A DNA stretch of 64,000 bases from Wuchereria bancrofti. Its lineage: Eukaryota; Nematoda; Chromadorea; Rhabditida; Onchocercidae. The stretch lies in NCBI GenBank assembly GCA_005281725.1, contig SSBO01000012.1, positions 15,267,075 to 15,331,074 on the forward strand, in the 5' to 3' direction. The notes under the pieces are model-generated. The model searched no databases. It had not been told where the DNA came from and saw nothing but the letters and a program-made list of their open reading frames with translations. A program made the translations under genes and the position numbers. This document shows positions 11,203 through 22,177 of the stretch, in pieces (the first letter of the stretch is position 1; every line of letters starts with the position of its first letter).

Positions 11203-11680
11203 CTTTTTACTCTCTTCTCCTCGATTCAAATATCACTTCATTTTCTTGAATATAAGAAATTTTGGAAAAACAAAAGAATTCATTGTGACATACATAAGAA
11301 AACAGGTTAAGCTATTATATGCTAACACATCTTCAGAAGAATTTCCCTATCGTTATAGGAAAACAAAATTGTATGAGTATGAATGAGCTTTAAAAATAAT
11401 GCGCTATTTTTTAAATGTCTTTCCTAAAATATACTCCCAACAAATGTCTATGAGACAATAATCATTTTCGTAGCTCATAAAGTGAAATAACGACCAGCAA
11501 TAAATTGTCCATTTTATTGCAATTTTTTCTAAAATCAAAAATTTTCTCGGGAGTTTCACTAGCATGGTGTAAAATAACAATCAGAAACCTCAAATAGGTT
11601 TTATTTCATTTAAACGATTAAAATTTATCTAAAAAAACTTCACAAGAACTGAATATTGATTATTCGCTATCCTTAACCAA

Positions 11681-11938
11681 ATGATGGATGGTGACAGAAA
11701 AAACCTGATTACGATATTAATCATTCTGATAATTTACCAGTCATTTAGCCTTACATGCGTTTCAACGGCCGTTTACGATTGTAAAGTTAACTGCCTAACA
11801 ACAAGACGCAATATTCCTTCTTACTTTTTGTTAACTTCTATTACAATTTTTTTGCAAGGTATAAAGCTAAACAAAAATTTAAATTCAAAAATAGACATTG
11901 TAAACGCAGAAATTAACAATGGCATTATAATTTATTGA
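11681..11938 (+). CDS. Possible small secreted or membrane peptide
   Basis: An 85-codon uninterrupted frame starts MMDGDRKNL, followed by a hydrophobic stretch (ITILIILIIYQSFSL) that could be a signal peptide or anchor. A short segment with three cysteines follows (TCVSTAVYDCKVNC), then a polar tail. There is no recognised family, and the downstream half has the composition of intergenic DNA. Chance is a real alternative. Confidence 0.22.
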   Translation: MMDGDRKNLITILIILIIYQSFSLTCVSTAVYDCKVNCLTTRRNIPSYFLLTSITIFLQGIKLNKNLNSKIDIVNAEINNGIIIY

Positions 11939-12987
11939 GAAATTAAGTATGAAATAAAAAAAATTTCCGGATACGAAATAAGAAAGAATGACATATAATT
12001 TAAAATAAAACAGTTAATGTTGAACACAAGAAATGAATAAGATACGGTTACAAAGCATTCAAAATTTCTTTAGAAAAGAGAAGTTTTTGTTGATGGAATA
12101 ATAATTTTGGCAAAATTTTAGATTAAACAATTGAGGGAGAAGGATTAGCTTAGGATAAAGTATAAAATCAACAAAATAGTTTGTAGTTAATAGGAAAATT
12201 TTTGTGTGGTTTTTGGAGGAAACCGTTATAATGTTTCTAATAAATGTTGAAGGAAACATCCGATGAACAAAAGAAATGAGAAAGTGTGTATATAAAGAGA
12301 TATAAGCTTACTTTGGATAAGCATAGCAAGTAGCAGTAATAGAATCAGACTCACTCATATTTCCCGAGAAAAATACTTGTGTTCTTCGCTCTCGAAAAAG
12401 AAGAGAGCGACAATCGACCATACACTTAACGTCCTCCAATATTTGCTTCAGTTTGTTTCAACACTTTGCCTTATTATTAATTATTCATCTCAGCTTATCC
12501 AATAACTGAAGTTGAAAAATGTCAATTGAAATTATTTTTGAAAAAAACATTTAATTCCAGCACAGAAATACTTCTCGCTGAATCGATCTAATGAAGTTAG
12601 GAAAAGGCTTCACTGGTAATTCCAATCATCCTGTCGCGAAATGTCGGTAATGACAATGAGAAATCGTCGCAAAGAAGTCCTAACCGGTCATCTTCTACAA
12701 GTTTATCTGTTACGTTCATACTGCATGAAACTAGGCCCTCTGGAAGGTTTGCCATCGCCTTCTGTCTTCGTCCTAAGGCTTTTCTCGAGATAGCGCTATC
12801 TTAACGACCTAAATGTACGGCAATATGCGGTCGCTTGTAAACGAAGTTATTATCATTCGTTGAAATAGGCGTTGGTTTGGGGAAGGAAGGGTTGGCTAAG
12901 TTCGCTTTTGCTTGTATGGTGGCAATTTCCCGTTATCATTCACTTTGATAAGTCGCAGGGGTGGTGATAAGAGTGGCAAACGACGTT

Positions 12988-15914
12988 ATGTTAACGACCG
13001 TACAACTTTACCTTTTCACCTATAATGCTTTGCAGAGTTGTGGGTAAGTTCCACTACAAAACTTGTATATTTGTTATGCATTTTCTTTAGCTATCAAATT
13101 ATATTTCTGACGAAAAAATTAGCATTATGTAACGATTTTTTCTTTAATTTTAGACAGAAATGACATACTTTTGGGAGAGAAACAAGAACCAGTGGAACCG
13201 GGAAATTTAGATTATAGATTAATGGTTAATGGAGAAAGGACCATAATTCGTTGTCATAGACAAGGACAAGTAAAATTAATAAGGAATAAGGAGAGTAAGA
13301 GAGGATATTCTGATCTAGATGGCTCCAGGGATCGATAAAAAAATGATACTATGGGCCAAAGTTACATTTTATGGTGTTCCTCCTTCGGGAATTCAAAAAA
13401 TGTAGACAACTGTTCAGTTTTTGTTCTTATACACATTATTTTTGGACAGTATTCCGCAAATTTGTTTGAGAAACTTATGTATTTCGGATTAAACAGGTAG
13501 AGGAAAAAATGTTTGTTTCAATTTGGTCATTAAAGGCGGTGCGGTCAAATCTTCACTTCTACCATTTTCTGAATGACCTAGTTTTGCAAATTTCCTATAT
13601 TTCTAAAAAAAATCACAATTGATTTTTGGATATCTTAGGTGGAGCTTAATTTTGTGGTATACTCTTCGTGGTTTGTTACGGAATGAAAGCTATGAGCAGT
13701 TATATCAGGCGTGTGAGTTAGAGCTACAAATCTTTCAATCAGCTGCAATACTTGAGGTATGTTTATCATAAGTTGCTGTCGAACTCTCAATCTTAATTTA
13801 TTGTGGAATGAAAATTCTGTTTTTAAAACTCATGGAGAAGTAGTGAAAGTTAAAGTTCAGAATTCAGCAAGCTATGTCTTACTCTGACTATAAATTTCAG
13901 TCTATAATTTAATAGTATATATGGCTTCTCAGGTATCAAGCCTGAAATTTACCTTTGGAAGCAGTGACATGTTCGTTAAAAATATAGCTTACTTTCGATT
14001 GGTTAAAGGAGAAAAAACTATTTTAGAGAGAGCGTTATGTAATAAGAAGTCATATTATTTTGGGAATTCCCTTGTATAGTCGTTTCAGCTGTACACGTGT
14101 ATTTTTCAGTATATTCATGTAATAAGTCAAAGAAATTAATTTATAAATTAATGCAAAGTTGATGAGCAAATAATACCAAATAGTTTTATTCAGATTGTTC
14201 ATGCTGCTGCTTGTTTTGTTCGATCACCTGTCGGAACGACAACAATGCAAGTATTCTCACGTGTTTCGCTTGTGTTTATTTTGTACAAGGTTGTATCGGT
14301 AAGATTTTAGATTTCTCTGCTTCCTTTTACTTTCAAAAAATTAAAAAGCTCTTATTCCCAAAAATATTAAAATATTTATTCTATACATTTTGTAATATAA
14401 AGGTTTTATAAAACTTGACAATTTGCACAAGCTTGAAGTTTTTTTTTTCTCTTTTACATTCGTACTTTAACGAACTAGCCTGAAGTTTTGATATATGAGA
14501 GATTTTTAAAAATTTTTTTCAAAAAAGTTTATGAATTTTGCAGATTAGATGAGAGTTTTGTTAGGTTCATCATCTATCTCATTTTTTACTAAATGAAGTT
14601 TTAAAGATTTTCAAGTATTCTGCATTAATCTAGCGAACTATATTGCTTTCAACTTTTTACTCATTTTTAGGCACAAGCAAGTATCGGTGTACTTTTTTTC
14701 TTGATAGCATGGTCGGTGACCGAAATAATACGTTACAGCTACTATGGACTCGCCTTAATCAATGCTGTATCATACATTCATACGTGGCTAAGGCAGGTCT
14801 TGTCGTATAGTATGCAACATTAGATTCATACTGAAATTTGAAATTTCAGTGCAAATTTTATTTGATCAACTTTTACCTTTGCATTTTTCATTTTTTGCTT
14901 TTTCTGTATATATGTATCCTGATTACATGCGCATCACAGGGTGGAAAATTTTGCGTAAAATTCAGTCATGCGTGGGAAAAGTTTGTGACCCTGTTTAATG
15001 TTTTCAGATACTCCCTTTTTATTATGTTGTATCCTCTGGGTGTATGCGGCGAGCTTCTAGTAATCCTGGCTGCTCTTCCTGAGGTTTGTGTTTTTTTTTC
15101 TAGTATTATAATCTTTTTACAAGGTTCTAGGAAGATATTAATGTTGTGAATTGTATTATTCAATCAGGCATGTGAGTGATTTCCATATTATTGGTTTACT
15201 TAGTTTATTTAATTTAACAGTATATCTTATAGGTTGCTACAAAAAAGCATCTCACTGTGGAATTGCCAAATCTATGTAATATTGGCTTCTCTTTCTGGTG
15301 GTATCTTATCGCTTATATTATTCTATATATACCAGGTCTGATCCTCATTGGATTTAGAATTCTTCAATTTTTAATTTTTTTTTTTGTGAAGTATACTTGC
15401 TGTTAACCACAATCAGACTACATTGTTTATCCGTTTTTTGTCTGATATTTTTCTTAATTGCATTCTTTACGTCATTGCAGAGCTGCATAGCGAAATATGA
15501 AAAGGTTATAAATTTGAAAGAAATGCAACGAGTATAGGAGCTGTTCTAGTCCTTTTTCCTATGTCGTATTTTGAGGGATAATTTTATTTGGTCAAATAAT
15601 GGTTTTATTAAGTTAATCATCTGGGTTTTATAATCTGAAGTTGTGTTTATTGAGAGATTAGTCTATGAATTCTTTATGAAATCCGTATTTGCAACTACAG
15701 GGTCAGTGTTGTGTTGTTTAAAGTCAACATTCTGTTTTCAAATAAAATTGTTAGATATAAAACATTAGTTTGCTTAAATTGGAAAGTTACCATTAGCTCA
15801 TGATAGAACAAGAAATTAATTATTGATTTTTCAGGGTTTCCGCAAATGTACCTGTATATGCTTAAGCAGCGAAAAAAAGTTCTTTCAGTGGAAGCCAACA
15901 AAAAGTACAGTTAA
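12988..15914 (+). CDS. HACD: Very-long-chain (3R)-3-hydroxyacyl-CoA dehydratase (HACD/PHS1)
   Basis: ER membrane enzyme that dehydrates 3-hydroxyacyl-CoA to trans-2-enoyl-CoA, the third step of very-long-chain fatty-acid elongation. Seven exons in perfect phase: 12988-13043, 13639-13756, 14194-14298, 14671-14792, 15008-15083, 15233-15335, 15835-15914, giving 219 residues, the family's usual size. Signatures: YLFTYNALQSCGW at the N-terminus, HAAACFVRSPVGTTTMQVFSR, AWSVTEIIRYSYYGL, and the active-site segment RYSLFIMLYPLGVCGE, in which Tyr142 and Glu149 keep the catalytic Tyr-x6-Glu spacing. The protein is hydrophobic with several membrane segments and ends NKKYS, a KKxx ER-retrieval signal. 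The exon 4/5 frame closes only with a GC donor at 14793 (AG|GCAGGT). C. elegans hpo-8 is the likely counterpart, from memory. Confidence 0.94.
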
Positions 15915-17896
15915 CTTTACTGTCAATTTTTGTGACTTTTTGCATGTGAACCGTAGAATGGAATATGACAAATTTATCAGTCCATCAGGATTCATCCTTG
16001 TTGTTACTTCAACTTTCTCACTGCTTTTTATAAAATTATCATTGTGCTTGAACAACGTTGTCTGTTTGTGGTAAAGCATTTTGTTTGTATCATTTTATAT
16101 GAGATGGATTTAAATCATCATCTACATTATTGCTTGATTTATGATCATTGTTGCAGTATTCTGTGATATATGTTTCAAAGGTTTTAAAAACCAAGTTTTG
16201 AAAGTTTTTCTCATAATGTATCGAGAATTATGGATTCAATAACGGATTCATCATTAAAAAATAAAATATTTGAAAGGGAGTCAGAAAGTGACCGTAATCC
16301 CATATTTCATCATTTTGCATGTGGAAGCTGGACTTTCTGGCTCGAATCACATCTTGTTGAACTTCGAATTTGATCAAGTTTCAAAATACGAATATAACAT
16401 TCTGATGACATTATTGAAAAATTGTAAAGAACTAGTTCTCATTGTATTCACCTTTATGCGGGAAGAAACTCATCTTGGTTTCTAAAATTGAACATGGAAG
16501 TGCAGTGTCTGTTTCATGTTTTTCATGGAGTGTTTTATTGCTTCAGTTTTTATAAAATTCAGGTTTAATAGAATGGATATTAACAAACCTCCAAATTGCT
16601 GAAGACTGCGTGAAGAAAGTGGTTTAGGTAGGTTGGTCTATGGATGCTATATGGGAAGTTTAGAAGATCGTCCCGATTCAAAATAACTGGGTAAGAGAAG
16701 GTGGCAGTCAATTTTGCAATACTACCAAATATATCGTAACTTCAGTTTGCCGTTCATATAAATCTATTTTTCTTTTTTTTTTTAAGATTTATCATTTTTT
16801 TATAAACATCTGAAGATGTTCATGAAAATTTAATTTTGAAAAGTTCCACTATTGATGTTATACTAGAAGAAAGTGCAGCTTTTAACTCTGTTGAAATTGT
16901 ACGGAACTATCAATATTCAATTTTCGAAGATGGTTAGTGTTGAGGTACTTGTTACATCCATCACAAAATGGACTTCAGAATTGTACACTGAATTGGGTTT
17001 TGTTGAAGCTAATTAAATCAAATTGAGAAGAATTAAGCTGAATTGAATTAATTTAAATCACTCTGGGTGTGATTAAATTACAATCAAAATAAACTGGAGA
17101 TTTATTGAATTGGAATGGATGTTGTTAAATTCAAAATTAAGCGATAATTTCATGTAATTACGGGAAAGCTATTATTTTAAAATGTCTTTATAAATAAGAC
17201 ATAGTCTAAAGAAGGAATAAACGAATTGAAATGATTAATGAGATTCATCGTTCTCTTTTCTTGTCATAATTTATTGAATCAATGAATCAGTCATTTAGTC
17301 AGTCAGTCAAAATAATCGCGTATGTCGTTAATTTCAGGTACATTTTTTCTCATTACAACCCATCTCCACTTTCTTTCACATTTTGATTCTAATAACTTCC
17401 TTACAATTTGATTTCTGCACAGAAAAAACGAATTTTTGTTAGAAACTGCTTGTTTTTTTTTTAATTATTATATTATCAAAATTTTATTAGAAATAGTTTA
17501 ACTTCCGAATTTCATTTCACAATGTCCCACCAATTATTTATCTGTTTAAGAATACGCCATCTGTACAGATTGAATTATTAACAGTTTCAAATTTTTTTTT
17601 TTTTTTATAGAATGTTCTTTTTTTGTTACGAAACATTGTCTTAAAGATCTATAATTTCATCTTGTTGCATATTTCAGCAAACAATTTTGCTCGATTCGGA
17701 GAGCAGAGTTTATATTTAAGTGCAGTGAAATTCTATTACTCATAAATCAGTCGTAAGAGCAATTCATCCTTATCTATTAATATTTCACATATAGCTATAT
17801 CCATTCCAATGACCAAAATTCCCAATGATCAAAATATACGAAAGGAATTCGTTAAATTCTTTTTTAAATTCAACTCGATTCATTCTTCATTCTTCC
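15915..17896. other. Intergenic; HACD 3' flank and upstream of SEC14-GOLD gene 1
   Basis: AT-rich, no supported gene. An AATAAA at 16260-16265 could end the HACD transcript. Open frames near 15.8-16.5 kb are short and have no motif. Several long T runs lie before 17.9 kb. Confidence 0.5.
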
Positions 17897-17898
17897 AG
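17897..17898 (+). promoter_or_regulatory. Probable trans-splice acceptor of SEC14-GOLD gene 1
   Basis: TCATTCTTCCAG ends 23 bases before the ATG with a T-rich tract upstream and no upstream exon visible, as expected for spliced-leader addition in nematodes. The same arrangement precedes gene 2 (AG at 28584-28585). Confidence 0.5.
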
Positions 17899-17921
17899 AG
17901 AAACAAAGGCGACTGTACATA

Positions 17922-20734
17922 ATGTCCAACCAGTACAAATTAAATAATAGCTTGGATATAAAAAGTATCTATCAGGACGAAATCGATGAATTTAGGAAAC
18001 ATATGGAACCGCTTTTAAAAAAATATCCATGCTATGATACAGATTACAGTTTATTACGTTGGCTTAGAGGATCAAAATTTGATAAAGGTGAAATGCTGGA
18101 ATTTCTTATTGCACGATTTAAGAATTGCCTGAAAAAAACCTGAATTTACCAAATCGCTTCGAAAATTTTTGTGTTTTCTCTGAAAGCGTGTTTTTTTCTT
18201 TTTTGGTGGAGAATGTTTGCCTTTGTACTTTCATTTTTCTTTTATTTTTTGAATAAGAATAGAAATTTATCTTGTTTAATTAATAGTTGTGTAAGGATGC
18301 TAATTAAATTTTTTTTTCTTTTTTTTTGTATTCCAGAAGTGGCCGGAGAGAAAATGAAATGGTCTTTAAATACAATAAATACAGTTGGAGCATTTGATAA
18401 AAATTTTAGTTCAGTTGAGGAAATCGAAACAATTTTAAAAGCAGTATCGCCTTTTGCTGAATATTTTCCGGGTATGTTTTTATTGACTGGTATGTAAAAT
18501 CAAGTTAATGGCGCAAGAAGGATGGAAGTAAAAGTTCCATTTTTTTAGTGGAGTCATTTATCAAAGTAGTGTCGGCCATTCGATCGTTCTTTTTTTTTAC
18601 AGGTGGTATTATCGGATATGATAAAAATGGGTATGTGATAATTTTACATAATATTGGTAAAGCACATCCACGTAGTCTAATCGGTGCTGAACGGGTATCC
18701 CAATTCTATATCAACTCCATATATGGTTACGAAGCGACACAATGCCTGATAAGGTATGTCGCAAGTCTTTTTGTGCATTGAGATTCGTTTTGCGACCAGC
18801 AATCAAGCGAGATATGATCTGAATGTATCCAAACATTAAGAAATGAATCCATCTGGATGGATGTGTTTGAAATTTAGTTAGGTTTCATTGACAATGGATA
18901 TCAATCAATATCGGTTATCTTGACAGTGCCTATAAATTAATATGCAAAAATGTGCAAACAATCGATTGAATACTAAGATCAGATCAGCTGATAATTAACA
19001 TTGCTTTACATAGATCGGAGGAAGCGAAACGCGGATGTAAATTGGGCGCAGTAGTAATCATCGATTTGAGTGGTTTCTCATACGATATCGTCTTCCATTT
19101 GCCAGCCACAAAGATATATATCTCAGCAATTATAATGTTGCAGGTTTGTTGCTTATCATTTATCATGTGATGATACAATGCTTTATTTATCACTTCTGTA
19201 GAGAAATCCTTTAATGATCTCGAAAATTAACTAAGAAATTAACTTTGATCAAGTGGTCCTAAACAAAGTTTTAATTAGGGAAAATAAAATGATGCCTAAT
19301 GATAAAATGATTTATCCTGTTCCCTGGATACCACCGTTATTCTACGATAGACAAATCTTACAACTTTTTTAATTCGATGAATTGAACAGTGAAAAATATT
19401 GAATATCCTCGTCATATAGGAAATTATAGAAAGTGGTAATTTCAGCAATGATTACAGGATATGTTTCCGGATATAGCAGTAAAGTTATATGTTGTCAATA
19501 CTCCTACAGCTGTGCAGTTTCTCCTACGAATGGTTTTAATGAATGTTGCTAAAGTAAGAGAAAGAAATTTGTAGAGTTGAAGTAAATGAAAAGATTATAA
19601 TTTCATTGAAAATGTAAAATGAATGAATGTGGTAGGAAAAGTAATTAGATAACTTTCCACTAGTCAAATATTATTATGTTTTCCTATACTTGAGTGAAAG
19701 AATTTATTTATGGAACAAATTGCATCAATCTGATCACTTGAAGGAAACGGTCGATTTGTTAGAATTTTTGGGTAATGACTGGAAAGATATTTTGCTAGGA
19801 AGACATGGAGCGAAATTTTTGCCAAAAAGATACGGTGGCTTGTTGGGCGATGATATTTTTCGAAAAGGAGGCGAGGTTCCGAATTCTGTGTGCGTTTTCC
19901 ATCAATAAATTTTAAAATTGGATTATGAATTTTAAAAGTAACTTGCAAATTATTTTTAGTTTAGAAATATGTCACCAGGTTTTAAAAACCGAAAATATTA
20001 AAAAATAAATTTCAAATTTTGCTCACTATCATTTACAGCTTTTTTTCTAAGATTTTCATGCAGCTCATCATTTAAGAGCACAAATGAACAAGAAGTATGT
20101 AGCAGATGAAAAGCTCAAAAAGATTACCGTAAGTGCACGGGATGAAGCAGTAATAAACATCAGCGTGGAAAAACCCAACTCGAAACTTTCCTGGTATTTT
20201 GTCTGTTCATCTGGTGATATCGATTTTTGCGTATTGTTCGAGAAACAAGAGGTATTCACCTGGTTATATTTGTATCACTTATTGATTTAATGTAAATATC
20301 TTAGATTTCACTGTTACACCCCAATAACTCCGCTCAACAAATTTCGTGGAAATATGAGGACAATTTGAAAAATGAAAGATCATAGAGAAATGTGTCTCTC
20401 AATATATTTTTAAATGACCGGAATACACAATCCCGTATGGACAGTCACAGCTTATGTGACAATAGAATAGATAAGTCTGAAAGATGACACACAGTGTCGG
20501 CTAACTACCTTCTGTAAACATACCGCATTGAACCCTATAATCTTGGTGAACAGTTGTTTTCATTTTTTTAAGGTCTGGCCACGTTTCCGGATTTATACTG
20601 AATTTACAGCAGAATACAATGAAATTGTTTGCAAAGAAGTTGGTACATATCAACTGCTATTCTCCAATAAACATGGACGCGTATGGAGTAAATGTATTCA
20701 GTATTACATTGATGTTAAACAACCTCCGGCTTAA
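17922..20734 (+). CDS. CRAL-TRIO (SEC14)-GOLD domain lipid-binding protein, paralogue 1
   Basis: Member of the SEC14-like family that binds and exchanges lipids; the GOLD domain adds a beta-sandwich linked to Golgi and membrane traffic. Eight exons: 17922-18087, 18337-18471, 18603-18753, 19014-19143, 19458-19553, 19744-19889, 20077-20251, 20573-20734 (386 residues). The N-terminal CRAL-TRIO-N part contains YSLLRWLRGSKFD; the lipid pocket runs from AEYFPGGIIGYDKNG through VVIIDLSGFSYD to KFLPKRYGG (about residues 60-245). The GOLD domain ends with SWYFVCSSGDIDFCVLF and VWPRFRIYTEFTAEY. Exon 6 was set by comparison with paralogue 2: the acceptor at 19742-19743 gives equal-length alignment (AKETVDLLEFLGNDWK against SKRMIENVEFIGSDWK). 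Exon 7 starts at 20077 because the more upstream acceptor breaks frame. The specific lipid cannot be told. Confidence 0.88.
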
Positions 20735-20879
20735 GTGGAAAACATAGCTTGTTAGAAGTATGACAAAAGTTACAGCATGTCTAAATATTTAATTTTCATC
20801 TTTCAATTTTATGAGTAGGAATAGCAGGGATATCACATTGGGGCCTCGAGATATCTTATTAGTTTTAAAATTTGCAAGT

Positions 20880-20885
20880 AATAAA
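20880..20885 (+). terminator. Polyadenylation signal AATAAA
   Basis: Canonical AATAAA 146 bases after the stop of SEC14-GOLD gene 1, inside the 438-base convergent gap before the glucosylceramidase stop codon on the other strand. Confidence 0.5.
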
Positions 20886-21172
20886 GCTTTATTAAAATAT
20901 GAGTAATACCGATATAGCAGATGTTTATGTACAGACTTTAAAGTCATGCGCTTTCAATTGGAACTATTTTCAAAATCAAGTTTGGAGGTCCTTTGATTTC
21001 TTCACAAGTTAAAAGAATTTAATCGACTTGAATTTTTGTCATTTCACAAAAAATTTAAACAATTTATACTTGGTTCAACAAATCGTTATTACATCTTTTT
21101 ACTCTTATTGTAGCTACTCGATAAGTTTAACTTTAAAAGAGAATGATATATTAAAGTTCTGGAGCGCATGGC

Positions 21173-22145
21173 CTATTTATTCCAAATAACAGTTGCAATG
21201 CTTTTTGATTCTAGCTGTATGCGGAGGGCCATGCCATCTTTAGCTATATCTTCGACCGAAAATGTCACTGATTTATTACCACGATTCAGAAGTACTAATA
21301 CTTGTTGGTGCGTTGGAGTAACGAATGCAACTCCTTCATACGAAACCGGCTTCATGTAAAAATGCAATTCAATTCGAACTGAACCCGGTGGAATGAATTT
21401 ACTGAAATTTTTTGCCTTTGATTTAAAAATGTAGGAAGTGAGACTTGATTCCCATAATCATTACAATATTATGTTCTTAAGCGGTCTTTATAAATCGTGA
21501 AACTGAAAAGAGAACCAAACCGGAAAAATTTTCTTCTTTGCATACGAAAGCTTAACTGCCCTTTTTAAAATGACTAACGTTTTTTTAAATCACCTCTTAT
21601 TTTAAACTGAATTTTTTTGATTTTTTTTTGCTTTTGATTTTTTAAAAAATAATTCGTCTTGTGTTCATTCTGCTTCTGCTTTAAATTCAAAATTTTTTTG
21701 TTTTTAAATTCCTACTTTGCTTAATTTTTGAGCGTATACCAAATGGTACTACTAGCAAATGCACCATACTGGATAGTATATTAATTAAAAATTCAAATTT
21801 TTGAGGAAAAGAGAATGTTACCTGAAATGTCCCATAACGTAAAACATAGGTTGCTTGTAAAACTCATCAGCAGTTGCATTTACTATTATTGGTGCATCTA
21901 CATAATTTTTGACAAAGCTCGGTCCACCGTTTAAATTAAGACAGAGATTCCAATCGGTCCACCCAGACACCCAATGAGAAAGATCCTGAAATTCCTGAGA
22001 TCAACGAAAGCCTGGTTTACTGTAAACATATCGTTTCTTCTAAATTACTTAACTTTATCAGCTTTTCATATTTTTTTGCAAGTATTTCTCTGAAAACTAT
22101 TCAATATCTTTTCAGAAGGAAGAACCTAACATGGTCACAAATCAC

Positions 22146-22177
<32 letters not shown>

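Larger units (their letters stand above)
7040..12987. other. Long AT-rich intergenic region
   Basis: Nearly 6 kb dominated by A/T runs with frequent stops in all frames. Apart from the two weak coding candidates entered separately (10667-10830 and 11681-11938), nothing gene-like was recognised. Spliced-leader and further tRNA signatures were looked for by eye and not seen. The part nearest the HACD start (about 12,600-12,980) is less AT-rich and may hold its promoter. Confidence 0.5.

Noticed and set aside
14838..15149. Plus-strand frame of 103 codons over HACD exon 5
   Set aside because: It is HACD exon 5 extended into both flanking introns, not a separate gene.
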